A DNA stretch of 64,000 nt. It comes from Flavobacteriales bacterium (GTDB lineage: Bacteria > Bacteroidota > Bacteroidia > Flavobacteriales_E > Vicingaceae). The notes beneath the pieces are model-generated. The model worked only from the letters and a program-made list of their open reading frames with translations. It was not told the DNA's origin and ran no database searches. Positions 54,658-63,701 of the stretch are shown in pieces (the first letter of the stretch is position 1; every line of letters begins with the position of its first letter). The position numbers were made by a program, and so were the translations under genes. The DNA is taken from positions 1-64,000 of the forward strand of contig JADYZM010000025.1 in the NCBI GenBank assembly GCA_020853105.1, given 5' to 3'.

Positions 54658-55812
54658 ATGTTTCCATTTCTTTCTGATTTAATCAATTATTTACTGGGTA
54701 CAAACATAATTCTTCCATTTCCTATGTTTGGATTTATGATGGCTTTGTCTTTTGTGGCTGCCCATTATGCGTTTGTTGCCGAAATGAAGCGTAAAGAAAA
54801 TCAAGGACTCATGCAAAGCTATGAAGAAACAGTTGTTATCGGCAAAAAAGCAAACATCGGAGACTTATTAAGCAATGCAATTTTTGGGTTTATTTTAGGA
54901 TTTAAAATGATTGGTGCAGCTCTGAATTATCAAGAACTAGCAGCAAATCCACAAACCTATATTTTATCTTCCAAAGGAAACTTTATTGGTGGAATACTTG
55001 TCGCATCAATTTTAACCTATTTAAAGTATAGGGAATCTGAAAAGAATAAATTACCCGAACCCAAAAAAGTAAAACAACAAATTCATCCGTACCAATTGGT
55101 AGGAAATATGACTTTTATAGCAGCAATAGGCGGAATAATAGGTGCCAAAATATTTGATACCTTAGAAAATATTCCGCAATTAATTGAGAATCCAATTGAA
55201 ACACTTATCTCAGGAAGTGGTTTGAGTATTTATGGCGGTTTGATTTTTGGTGGAGGTTCAGTTATCATTTATGCAAGAAAAAAGGGACTAAACACTTTAC
55301 ATGTTGTTGATGCTTGTGCACCAGCGTTAATGTTGGCGTATGGAGTGGGTAGAATAGGTTGCCAGTTGTCAGGTGACGGAGACTGGGGATTACCTAATGA
55401 CGCACCAATGCCTCAAATGATACAATTTTTGCCCGAATGGATGTGGGCTTTTGATTACCCAGGCAATGTTTTAGGAGTCAACTTGCAAGAAGAATTTACA
55501 TCAATGGGATTGGTTAGCATAACAGGGAAAGCATGGCCAACACCGTTTTACGAAACTTTGATGGCATTCGTTATATTTGGAATATTATGGGAAATAAGAA
55601 AAAAAATAACTTCACCCGGAGTCATGTTTTCTCTTTACCTAATGTTGAATGGCGTAGAACGTTTATTGATTGAAAAAATCAGAATAAACCCAAAATACAA
55701 TGTATTTGGCATGAATGTAACACAGGCTGAAATTATTGCTATTCTTTTTGTGATTGCAGGAGTTTCGGGTATCTTGTATTTTACCAAAAAACATCAAAAA
55801 CAAGTCGATTAA
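54658..55812 (+). CDS. lgt: Prolipoprotein diacylglyceryl transferase
   Basis: Lgt moves diacylglycerol from phosphatidylglycerol onto the lipobox cysteine of prolipoproteins. The 384-residue membrane protein is about 100 residues longer than E. coli Lgt because of an insertion at about 40-150. The signature GRIGCQLSGDGDWG is present with the essential Arg at R232. The position corresponding to the essential E. coli His103 is Tyr192 (SIYGGLIFGG), 40 residues before the Arg as in E. coli. At least seven hydrophobic segments are visible. Lipoproteins at 5351, 14542, 18317, 19744 and 62661 would be its substrates. Confidence 0.88.
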   Translation: MFPFLSDLINYLLGTNIILPFPMFGFMMALSFVAAHYAFVAEMKRKENQGLMQSYEETVVIGKKANIGDLLSNAIFGFILGFKMIGAALNYQELAANPQTYILSSKGNFIGGILVASILTYLKYRESEKNKLPEPKKVKQQIHPYQLVGNMTFIAAIGGIIGAKIFDTLENIPQLIENPIETLISGSGLSIYGGLIFGGGSVIIYARKKGLNTLHVVDACAPALMLAYGVGRIGCQLSGDGDWGLPNDAPMPQMIQFLPEWMWAFDYPGNVLGVNLQEEFTSMGLVSITGKAWPTPFYETLMAFVIFGILWEIRKKITSPGVMFSLYLMLNGVERLLIEKIRINPKYNVFGMNVTQAEIIAILFVIAGVSGILYFTKKHQKQVD

Positions 55813-55916
55813 TTTTGTTGAAAAATCAATTTTAAGTTTTCCCTTTTCACTGAAAGAAATTCTTATTTTGCAGAGGTCTTAATTTGAATAAAAAGACTTG
55901 ATTTTTAAGAAAAACC

Positions 55917-56366
55917 ATGTTGAAAATAGGAGATAAAGCACCAAACTTTGTAGCAGAAGACCAATTCGGTAAAAAACACAGTTTAACCGACTATAAAGGT
56001 AAAAAGTTAATACTCTATTTTTACCCAAAAGATTTAACACCGGGTTGCACGCTTCAAGCATGCAATTTAAGAGATAAATTTAAAGAACTTACATCAGCTG
56101 GTTATGTGGTTTTAGGTGTGAGTGCAGACACTCAAAAAAAACATGTCCAGTTCATTGAAAAACATCAACTTCCATTCTCACTCTTGGCAGATGTAGATAA
56201 AAAGATGGTTAATTTATATGGCGTATGGGGGCAAAAAAAATTTATGGGCAGAATATTTGACGGAATACATCGAAAAACATTTGTAATTGATGAAAACGGT
56301 ATAATTCAAAACATAATTGACAAAGTAGATACTAAAAACCACGCACAACAAGTGCTAAATAAATAA
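55917..56366 (+). CDS. bcp: Thioredoxin-dependent peroxiredoxin (Bcp/PrxQ type)
   Basis: This enzyme reduces hydrogen peroxide and organic hydroperoxides with thioredoxin. The 149-residue protein has GDKAPNFVAEDQFGKKHSL, LYFYPKDLTPGCTLQACNLR with peroxidatic Cys45 and resolving Cys50 in the Cx4C arrangement, VVLGVSADTQKKHVQFIEKH and SLLADVDKKMVNLYGVWG. It is cytoplasmic. recA follows after 25 bp on the same strand and may share the transcript. Confidence 0.95.
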   Translation: MLKIGDKAPNFVAEDQFGKKHSLTDYKGKKLILYFYPKDLTPGCTLQACNLRDKFKELTSAGYVVLGVSADTQKKHVQFIEKHQLPFSLLADVDKKMVNLYGVWGQKKFMGRIFDGIHRKTFVIDENGIIQNIIDKVDTKNHAQQVLNK

Positions 56367-56391
56367 TCAAACCAACTAAAAGAAAATAAAT

Positions 56392-57402
56392 ATGAGCGAT
56401 GCAAAACAAGAAAAACTAAAAGCACTCCAAATGACGATGGATAGGCTTGATAAAACCTATGGCAAAGGAACAGTAATGAAATTAGGCGATGCCCCAATTG
56501 TAGATGTTGATGTAATCCCTTCAGGTTCATTAAGTTTAGATGTAGCACTAGGTGTAAACGGATATCCCAAAGGTAGAATTATTGAAATTTTTGGTCCGGA
56601 ATCATCAGGAAAAACCACATTGGCTTTGCACGCAATTGCTGAATCGCAAAAAAAAGGTGGAATAGCTGCATTTATTGATGCTGAACATGCTTTTGATAAA
56701 ACTTATGCAGAAGCCTTAGGTATAGATGTCGGAAATTTATTGATTTCTCAACCCGATAACGGCGAACAAGCCCTAGAAATAGCGGACAATTTAATTCGGT
56801 CAGGAGCTATAGACATTATTGTGATTGACTCAGTTGCCGCACTCACTCCAAAAGCAGAAATTGAAGGAGAAATGGGCGATTCTCAAATGGGATTACAAGC
56901 CAGATTAATGTCAAAAGCTCTTAGAAAATTAACCGGCTCAATTAACAAAGCCAACTGTACCGCAATTTTTATCAACCAATTAAGAGATAAAATCGGTGTT
57001 ATGTTTGGTAACCCTGAAACTACCACCGGAGGAAATGCACTTAAATTCTACGCTTCTATTCGTATTGATGTTAGACGTTCGGCTCAAATTAAAGATGGTG
57101 AAGAAGTTACCGGAAATCGTACAAAAATCAAAATTGTAAAAAACAAAGTAGCTCCACCATTCAGAAAAGCAGAATTTGATATTGTGTATGGCGAAGGCAT
57201 CTCAAAGGTTGGAGAAATAATTGATTTAGGTGTTGATTTCAATATTATTAAAAAAGCAGGCAGTTGGTTTAGCTATGGCGACACAAAACTCGGTCAGGGA
57301 AGAGATGCTGTTAAGGATTTACTTTTAGATAATGAAGAGTTAATGGCAGAATTAGAACAGAAAATCATAGATGTGCTTAAAAAACAACCAATTCAGGAAT
57401 AA
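56392..57402 (+). CDS. recA: Recombinase RecA
   Basis: RecA forms the ATP-dependent filament that drives homologous recombination and SOS induction. The 336-residue protein has GPESSGKTT (Walker A), [20 protein letters not shown] (Walker B region), [40 protein letters not shown] (L2 loop) and a C-terminal domain ending KKQPIQE. No intein or truncation is seen. Its last 19 bases are part of the 136-bp direct repeat that recurs at 62598. Confidence 0.99.
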   Translation: MSDAKQEKLKALQMTMDRLDKTYGKGTVMKLGDAPIVDVDVIPSGSLSLDVALGVNGYPKGRIIEIFGPESSGKTTLALHAIAESQKKGGIAAFIDAEHAFDKTYAEALGIDVGNLLISQPDNGEQALEIADNLIRSGAIDIIVIDSVAALTPKAEIEGEMGDSQMGLQARLMSKALRKLTGSINKANCTAIFINQLRDKIGVMFGNPETTTGGNALKFYASIRIDVRRSAQIKDGEEVTGNRTKIKIVKNKVAPPFRKAEFDIVYGEGISKVGEIIDLGVDFNIIKKAGSWFSYGDTKLGQGRDAVKDLLLDNEELMAELEQKIIDVLKKQPIQE

Positions 57403-57519
57403 TAACTAACTTTGAGTCCCGTAAAACTACGGGACTTTTTTTTACTATGAAGTTTATTTATATTCTGATTTTACTGTTTTTCTCAGCTCTTTTTTCATGT
57501 AAAACGGATGCCAATCAAG
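57384..57519 (+). repeat. 136-bp direct repeat, left copy
   Basis: The sequence is identical to 62598-62733 except for one base (T at 57509, C at 62723). It contains the last 19 bases of recA, the recA terminator and the first 24 codons of a TPR lipoprotein gene. The two copies bracket a roughly 5.1-kb block with two T9SS cargo genes. The structure indicates a duplication that accompanied insertion. Confidence 0.97.
57415..57443 (+). terminator. Rho-independent terminator after recA
   Basis: AGTCCCGTA (57415-57423), loop AAAC, TACGGGACT (57428-57436), then a T-run. A TAACTTTG box (57407-57414) directly precedes it. The whole unit recurs at 62629. Confidence 0.92.
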
Positions 57520-57530
57520 ATTTTTTTTAA
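57447..57530 (+). pseudogene. Truncated 5' stub of the TPR lipoprotein gene
   Basis: This 27-codon reading frame repeats the lipoprotein signal peptide and first residues of the intact gene at 62661 (identical through residue 24, KTDANQ). It then runs into unrelated T-rich sequence and stops (DFF). It is the left-hand remnant of a gene now displaced by 5,214 bp. It could still yield a short lipopeptide. Confidence 0.9.
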
Positions 57531-57549
57531 CAAAGTAACATATTCACCT

Positions 57550-59406
57550 TTACCTTTTCACCAATTTACCTCTGCTTTTTACGTTATTTTGGTTAGTAAG
57601 TTCGTAAAAATACAACCCTGTGCTGAGATGTTTGCTTTTGTAGTTGTATTGTTTACCAGTAAAACTAATGTTATCAATTAATTTTCCGGCTAAATCAATA
57701 ATCTGGAGTTGATAAATACCATGTTCGGTTGTTGTAAATTGCACTTGAGTTGAAAACGAAGGATTGGGATAAACCGAGAAGTTTAACGGGTTTTCTATTT
57801 CTTCTACGCCAACAATGGTAATGGTAGCAAATACCGTATCCACACAAATACCATCTTGCACAATTAAACTGACTTGATAAGTTCCGGCAGTATCGTAAAC
57901 ATGGGTAGGAGAGAAATTCGCACTCGTGTTGCCATCGCCAAAGTTCCAGGTGTAAGCACTTGCTCCAACCGAAGTGTTTGTAAACTCAACCGTATCGCCA
58001 TTGACTGTAAAAGTAAAACCGCCCGTTACACTGCAAAAGCAATGCGTATAGCTTTGCATGGGCGAAAAAAACTCGGTAGTACTCGAAGGCGATTGAAACC
58101 CTTCGTTGTATGATTGCAAAGTAAACACCGAATCGTAAACCATTACAGGGTAGGTAGTTGCAAAGGTGTCTCGCTCAAAACAACCGCTATTACCGTATTT
58201 GTCGGTTTTGATGATGCCGACATAAGGATTGTTACCAATTACCAAATTTGGTATCTGACCACTATAAACAAACCCGCCATCACTAGTTTGTTGTAAGTTA
58301 GTAACGTTTGCTATATTGTCATTTATTTTAATCCATTCAAAATTCAAATTTTTGTCTAATTTGAACAACTCTGTTGTCCATGTTCCGCTTTGTGTTGTAA
58401 AAGCATAACCACTGTCTTGGGTTTGGATAATATTATTATTAAGAAAACTTAAAAATGAATTATAGGAAATAGCTTTAGAACTTATAACTTCACCCAAAGA
58501 ATTAAGTGTAGTAAACAAAAACCTACGTTCTAAAGCTATGGTATCAATATAACTTCCGATAAGTGTAATATTTCCATTTGACAAGGATTGTAGGTGTGAG
58601 AATAGAAAATCATATTTGCTTTTATTCTCCGCTGAAAAATATTTTACCCATAGTATGCTTCCATTTTCATCTATTTTCATCAAAAATGGATTACCTTCAC
58701 ACGGTAACGGAGAGATACAATATCCCCCTAGAATAAAATAACCACCATCAATGGAATTAAATGCTTTAAGACATCCAATATCTAAAGAATCCTTAAAAAA
58801 GACCTTACTCCATTGGAGCGTACCTAAACTATCTGTTTTAAACAGATAAATGGATCGTTTATTTTGTGAATCTGTAAAAGGGTTTGCTGCAATACTAATA
58901 ATATTGTTATTATTATCTATTGTCAAACTTTTGGTGTACATAGCTAAATTTCGTTGATTACCATATTTCCCATGCCATATAACATTACCGTCTAAATCTA
59001 TTTCAGCTAATTTTATTTTCCCTGTATCCCCTCCTCCTCCACAACTTCCTCCAATAAGGAAGCTATTATTTTTCTGAATCATATAGATATTATCATCAAA
59101 ATAGCTTGAAGAAATGTCTTTTCTGAAAATAACATTGCCTAGAGAATCTAATTTAATAAAAATGATATCAGTAGGGTCGCCTCCATTAACGTAAGCAGTC
59201 ATTCCAATTAATCTGTACGTACCATCATCGTTTTGAAATATATTAGTAGCGAAAATAGGCTCCAAATACTTGTGAAAATAAGTTTGGGCGTTTAACGGAG
59301 CAATAAAAACCATCAACACCATAAAAAGTGTTGTTCTCGATAATTTTCTTTCAGAAAAACTCGAACTGACACTTTTTATATTTGGTATTGATGGTTTGGT
59401 GTTCAT
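57550..59406 (-). CDS. T9SS cargo protein with PKD domain
   Basis: This 618-residue secreted protein has a long N-terminal region and a signal hydrophobic core at about 27-40 (ending LNAQ). A large repetitive beta-propeller-like region (about 45-420) follows, with repeated segments such as LFKTDSLGTLQWSKVF, KIDENGSILWVKYFS and KTDKYGNSGC. A PKD domain (about 460-535, ASAYTWNFGDGNTS) and a type A T9SS sorting domain (about 540-618, YPNPSFSTQVQFT to KSRGKLVKR) complete it. It is likely surface exposed or released. It lies within the insertion between recA and the TPR gene and is the downstream gene of a pair. Confidence 0.88.
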   Translation of the reverse strand: MNTKPSIPNIKSVSSSFSERKLSRTTLFMVLMVFIAPLNAQTYFHKYLEPIFATNIFQNDDGTYRLIGMTAYVNGGDPTDIIFIKLDSLGNVIFRKDISSSYFDDNIYMIQKNNSFLIGGSCGGGGDTGKIKLAEIDLDGNVIWHGKYGNQRNLAMYTKSLTIDNNNNIISIAANPFTDSQNKRSIYLFKTDSLGTLQWSKVFFKDSLDIGCLKAFNSIDGGYFILGGYCISPLPCEGNPFLMKIDENGSILWVKYFSAENKSKYDFLFSHLQSLSNGNITLIGSYIDTIALERRFLFTTLNSLGEVISSKAISYNSFLSFLNNNIIQTQDSGYAFTTQSGTWTTELFKLDKNLNFEWIKINDNIANVTNLQQTSDGGFVYSGQIPNLVIGNNPYVGIIKTDKYGNSGCFERDTFATTYPVMVYDSVFTLQSYNEGFQSPSSTTEFFSPMQSYTHCFCSVTGGFTFTVNGDTVEFTNTSVGASAYTWNFGDGNTSANFSPTHVYDTAGTYQVSLIVQDGICVDTVFATITIVGVEEIENPLNFSVYPNPSFSTQVQFTTTEHGIYQLQIIDLAGKLIDNISFTGKQYNYKSKHLSTGLYFYELTNQNNVKSRGKLVKR

Positions 59407-59418
59407 GTTTTGTTTTTT

Positions 59419-59485
59419 AACTCTCCCAAAACCCCTCTCTTTTAAAGAGAGGGGAAAGATTATCGAAGATAATCAGGGGTGAGTT
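59419..59485. repeat. REP-like folded repeat between the two T9SS genes
   Basis: An outer stem (AACTCTCCC at 59419-59427 with GGGGTGAGTT at 59476-59485) encloses two perfect hairpins: CCCCTCTCTTT/AAAGAGAGGGG (59432-59454) and GATTATC/GATAATC (59459-59475). Similar sequences are dispersed in many Bacteroidota genomes, and this resembles REP or MITE elements mobilised by RAYT-type transposases. No transposase is nearby. Confidence 0.65.
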
Positions 59486-59492
59486 TAAAATA

Positions 59493-62297
59493 CTAATGTT
59501 GAATAATAAATTTATTTACTTCATGTAATTTGCTGTTTACCATTACCCTGTAAAAATAAATACCGTTTGGTAACATTTTTACATCAAAGGACAATTTATT
59601 GCTGCCGCTGTTTAGTGGTGCCGAGGCATGCTCTTTGCCCATTAAATCAATAATAACTATCTGTCCGCTTTGTTCATCAGACAATTGAATTTCATAGTTC
59701 ACTTCGTCTTTGGCAGGATTTGGATACCATTTGCCTTTTGCAGTTGATGGTGTTGCTGCTGCTTCCATTTTTGCAGTATTCATCAAACGGTAGCCGTTGG
59801 TATTGTCCACACTGTAATCGTTTACATCAACCCCAAGCATAACTCTGGCTGAATAAATAGCCGAACCACACGCCAGTGGATCTTGTAGGGCAATGTTGGT
59901 TAACGTAGTGCTGTCGGATGGCGAAAACTCAAACACACTTTTTGCCCACGTGCGGAAATAAATTTCGTTTACCGTTTTATGGAATGCATCGGCACATTCT
60001 TTGGGGTTGATGCTGGCGTTGAGTTGTTCGGCAGCGAGGGTATCTTTGGCAGACATCAACCGATGTACTTCTGCGGTTAGTCCCACATTACTCAAAGCAA
60101 TGGTGTCAAGAAAAGCCTGTAAATCCTGCCCATCTGTGGTGTTTACATCCGGTACCAGCGAATCAGCCCAAACGGCTTTCAACACTTGTTCGTGCATCAA
60201 AAAACGCTGATTGCCTTGAATTTGGTCAAATGGATTTTCGTTACGGGCTATTTTGGCTAGTTTAGGTATTTTGCAGGTAGCAGGGTCGTAACACACTGTT
60301 TGGCAGAGTTCGTCGGCTTGGTTAAGAAAATTTATGGTAAGAGGAGTATTAGAAGCGGTTAAGATAGTATAAGGCGTGAGAGGAAATGGAGAAATATGAG
60401 GATTTTCAGGTGTAAAAGGATATCCACCAGGTACTCTCGTATAAAAAGCCGGAGAAAAAGAAGTGCCATATCCTTTAACAGCAGTAGAGCTACCAATAAG
60501 TGAGGGGTTGGTCCAGGAGTTGTCACTAGCTAAGCCATTGGGGTTAGCCACAGAAGGAGCTTCGCCTTGGTTGCCAATGTTTGCATTATCAATAACCAAA
60601 CCAAACCAGTTGTTGGTCATGGTGTTGCAACGATAACCGGCACCCGTGTAAAACCCACGGAAGCGAAATGCACTTCCTGTTTTTTTAACAGTGTTTTCAG
60701 TTAAAGAGGGGTTGGAAGCACTGTTTTCTACGCTAATGCCATACAAGGCATTTTCATAACCTGCCAAAGGGGCTGAACCAATTTTTTCAATGGTATTCAA
60801 ATGGATTTCTTCACGCTGACAGTTTTGGGTTCTGATTCCGAAATAAAACTCTGACAAAGTAGGGAAAATGTTGGCAGCAAAAGATATGGAGTTATTCATT
60901 ACTTGGGGGTTTCCTATGTTTATTATATGAATGCCTTTGTTGGCTCTTGCAATGCTGTTGTTTTCTATCTTCAATACCGTAGAAGTCGTAAATGTGTTTC
61001 CTGTTCCTGCTACATAAACAGCCGTATTACCTGAATACAGAATACTCTGGTTGTTGGTCATGGAGTTGATCAATACATCAACGGTTCCCATTCGGTTTTC
61101 GGTAGCGGAAATTGCTTTTCCGGTAAAGAGGTTGAATGAATTCTCCTTAGCTAAAAACTTGGCATCAGCGTTCGTGAAGTGAACAAACCCGTTAGCAATG
61201 TTAAGCAGCGAGTTTTTTTGGAGAGTAATAGTTGCATTGTTACATTCATTGGTATAAACAGCAACAGCGTTACTGCCAAAAAAAGTATTGGGTAGATTAA
61301 TGTTGAAAAATACGTTGTTTTCAACCCACAAATCATAACTTGAGGTGTGCGAAATACCGTTGTATAGATTTTTAAAAACATTGGCTTGATTGGTTCCGAT
61401 TCCGCCAATCACAGCTTTGTTTTTTTTGTGATTATAAATTGCCCAGCCTTTCGGAGCATTATCGCTGAATTCGTTGTTGTAACACGTATAATTTGAGTTA
61501 AAAGAATAAATACCTTTGTAGAGATATTTGAATTTGTTTTTTAAGGCAGGATTGCCGGTGTTTCCGATTAAAATACTGTTTACGGCATAAAGTTCAACAC
61601 CGATTTCAGCAGTTTGCGTTTGATAAGGAGCGTCCAGTAACCGTGAATTTGAGGTTGAAGTGATTGAAGGTCTTGAATCGAAAGTAGTATTTGAAATGCT
61701 ACTCGGGTGTGGATTGGTGGAGGAATAATTTACAACTTTAACACCTGTATAGTTTCGGTTAAACAAAGAATTGGAGATGGTAAATTTGGAAATTCCACCT
61801 AAATTGTCGGACAATACTCCCACTTTTGCATCTTCTATCAATGATCTGTTAAGAATCAGTTCGCCACCCGGTTGTATTTCAATGCCGTCCCACATGTCCG
61901 TTCCACAGGAATACAATTTAGATTTATTGATAATCAGGCGAGCTCCGGGCAACACAATGATTTTGGTATTGGGAGCCATCAAAAGGGTTTTGTTGTTAAC
62001 GGCAAAGGTGTTGTTGATTGTAAAATTACCGTTGATGGCTATGGTACTACCGCTAAAACTACTGCCATAAGTACTGGAATTGGCACCGGCAACAGGAACG
62101 GTAGTTGAATATCTGTTCGCTTTTATGACAGGTTGTGGGCTTTCGGAAGTAACTTTTATTCCGATGCAATTTCCAAAATACATGTTACTTTTAAGCAATT
62201 GAGAAAATGAAGAATGAGCTAAAAATAAAAGCAATAAAAACAAGCAGAATTTAGACTTTACTTGCGAAAAAGATATATATAGAATTAGTTTTTTCAT
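59493..62297 (-). CDS. Right-handed beta-helix protein with T9SS sorting domain
   Basis: From the ATG at 62297 this is a 934-residue secreted protein. A signal peptide occupies about 1-30. Parallel beta-helix repeats dominate about 60-570, with many Asn- and Gly-rich turns (VIDNANIGNQGEAPSVANP and NATITLQKNSLLNIANG are examples). A mixed region (about 640-830) contains several Cys. A type A T9SS sorting domain (about 850-934, KWYPNPAKDEVNYEI to HEVNKFIIQH) closes it. It is probably an adhesin or glycan-binding surface protein. By eye its DNA is richer in G+C than its neighbours (two 60-base lines at 60001 and 60061 have 32 and 27 G/C). A microsatellite lies upstream of the start. Confidence 0.88.
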   Translation of the reverse strand: MKKLILYISFSQVKSKFCLFLLLLFLAHSSFSQLLKSNMYFGNCIGIKVTSESPQPVIKANRYSTTVPVAGANSSTYGSSFSGSTIAINGNFTINNTFAVNNKTLLMAPNTKIIVLPGARLIINKSKLYSCGTDMWDGIEIQPGGELILNRSLIEDAKVGVLSDNLGGISKFTISNSLFNRNYTGVKVVNYSSTNPHPSSISNTTFDSRPSITSTSNSRLLDAPYQTQTAEIGVELYAVNSILIGNTGNPALKNKFKYLYKGIYSFNSNYTCYNNEFSDNAPKGWAIYNHKKNKAVIGGIGTNQANVFKNLYNGISHTSSYDLWVENNVFFNINLPNTFFGSNAVAVYTNECNNATITLQKNSLLNIANGFVHFTNADAKFLAKENSFNLFTGKAISATENRMGTVDVLINSMTNNQSILYSGNTAVYVAGTGNTFTTSTVLKIENNSIARANKGIHIINIGNPQVMNNSISFAANIFPTLSEFYFGIRTQNCQREEIHLNTIEKIGSAPLAGYENALYGISVENSASNPSLTENTVKKTGSAFRFRGFYTGAGYRCNTMTNNWFGLVIDNANIGNQGEAPSVANPNGLASDNSWTNPSLIGSSTAVKGYGTSFSPAFYTRVPGGYPFTPENPHISPFPLTPYTILTASNTPLTINFLNQADELCQTVCYDPATCKIPKLAKIARNENPFDQIQGNQRFLMHEQVLKAVWADSLVPDVNTTDGQDLQAFLDTIALSNVGLTAEVHRLMSAKDTLAAEQLNASINPKECADAFHKTVNEIYFRTWAKSVFEFSPSDSTTLTNIALQDPLACGSAIYSARVMLGVDVNDYSVDNTNGYRLMNTAKMEAAATPSTAKGKWYPNPAKDEVNYEIQLSDEQSGQIVIIDLMGKEHASAPLNSGSNKLSFDVKMLPNGIYFYRVMVNSKLHEVNKFIIQH

Positions 62298-62597
<300 letters not shown>

Positions 62598-62733
62598 ACA
62601 ACCAATTCAGGAATAATAACTAACTTTGAGTCCCGTAAAACTACGGGACTTTTTTTTACTATGAAGTTTATTTATATTCTGATTTTACTGTTTTTCTCAG
62701 CTCTTTTTTCATGTAAAACGGACGCCAATCAAG
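62598..62733 (+). repeat. 136-bp direct repeat, right copy
   Basis: The sequence matches 57384-57519 at 135 of 136 positions. Here it runs without a break into the intact TPR lipoprotein gene. Just outside the match on the left, the GCTTA of recA also recurs with a 3-base difference, so the homology may be slightly longer. Confidence 0.97.
62629..62657 (+). terminator. Duplicated recA-type terminator, now orphan
   Basis: The hairpin and T-run are identical to the recA terminator, but no gene on the same strand now lies upstream for more than 5 kb. TAACTTTG (62621-62628) before it could be a -7 box. In that case the hairpin would lie at the 5' end of the TPR-gene transcript. Confidence 0.8.
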
Positions 62734-63692
62734 TTGATGAATCTGAGCAAACCAATAAAAAAGATTCGCTTGAATTCGTTAGAAAATCTGAATTTGAGCC
62801 CATAAACGAAGAATTAAAAAACAACCCAAACAATCCCACATTATACATAAAAAGAGCTCGGGCTTATCAAAAGTTTAAGCAATCTGATTTGGCTGTCGAG
62901 GATATAGACAGAGCGATAAAATTGGATTCGCTGGTTCCTGAATACTATTTGTTAAAAGCAGAATTGCAAAAAGAAATAGGGAATTATGCTGATGCAAAAC
63001 GAACACTGGATAAATGTTTAATGATGGATAACCAAAACATACAAGCCAGAATAGAATTGGGTTGGATTGCATTTATTATTCAAAATTACGAGCAAGCCAT
63101 TGAATATGCTGATGCCGCTTTACGGTTAAACGTTTATGCAGCCGAAGCGTATTATTTAAAAGGAATGATTTTTTATGAACAAAACGATTCTTCAAAAGCA
63201 ATTTCAAGTTTCATAACTGCAACAGAACAAGAAGCAGACTATTACGAAGCATACATTCAACTCGGACTCCTACACATCAATCAACCCAATACTTTAGCAA
63301 AAGAATATTTTAAAAATGCTTTGAGAATAAAACCAACAAGTTCAGAAGCGCTATACAATTATGGATATACCTGTCAAATTCGCGGAGAATATCCTGAAGC
63401 CATTGCCACTTACCAAAAAATGGTAGAAATTGAACCTTTTCGAGAGCCTTATTTTAACCTAGGCTTCATTCACCAAGAATATTTAGGCAAATATGCTGAA
63501 GCGATAGAATACTACACCATAGCTATTCAATTATCACCCTTGTATTACGTAGCATATTACAACAGAGGATTATGCTACGAAAAACTTGGAAATCAAAATT
63601 TGGCAGAAGCCGATTTTAGAAAAACACTCAACATTAAATCTGATTATAGTTATGCAGGCATAGCTCTTGACAGGGTTTTAAAAAATAAATAA
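62661..63692 (+). CDS. TPR-repeat lipoprotein
   Basis: This 343-residue exported lipoprotein has the lipobox SALFSC (acylated Cys18). A charged linker leads into about seven TPR repeats (about 45-340). Typical repeats are AIEYADAALRLNVYAAEAYYL and YNYGYTCQIRGEYPEAIATYQKM; the last repeat ends close to the C-terminus. It is probably a scaffold at the outer or inner membrane facing the periplasm; no partner can be named. Before the insertion it would have started 44 bp after recA. The first 24 codons are in the direct repeat. Confidence 0.92.
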   Translation: MKFIYILILLFFSALFSCKTDANQVDESEQTNKKDSLEFVRKSEFEPINEELKNNPNNPTLYIKRARAYQKFKQSDLAVEDIDRAIKLDSLVPEYYLLKAELQKEIGNYADAKRTLDKCLMMDNQNIQARIELGWIAFIIQNYEQAIEYADAALRLNVYAAEAYYLKGMIFYEQNDSSKAISSFITATEQEADYYEAYIQLGLLHINQPNTLAKEYFKNALRIKPTSSEALYNYGYTCQIRGEYPEAIATYQKMVEIEPFREPYFNLGFIHQEYLGKYAEAIEYYTIAIQLSPLYYVAYYNRGLCYEKLGNQNLAEADFRKTLNIKSDYSYAGIALDRVLKNK

Positions 63693-63701
63693 ACATCTAA
63701 A

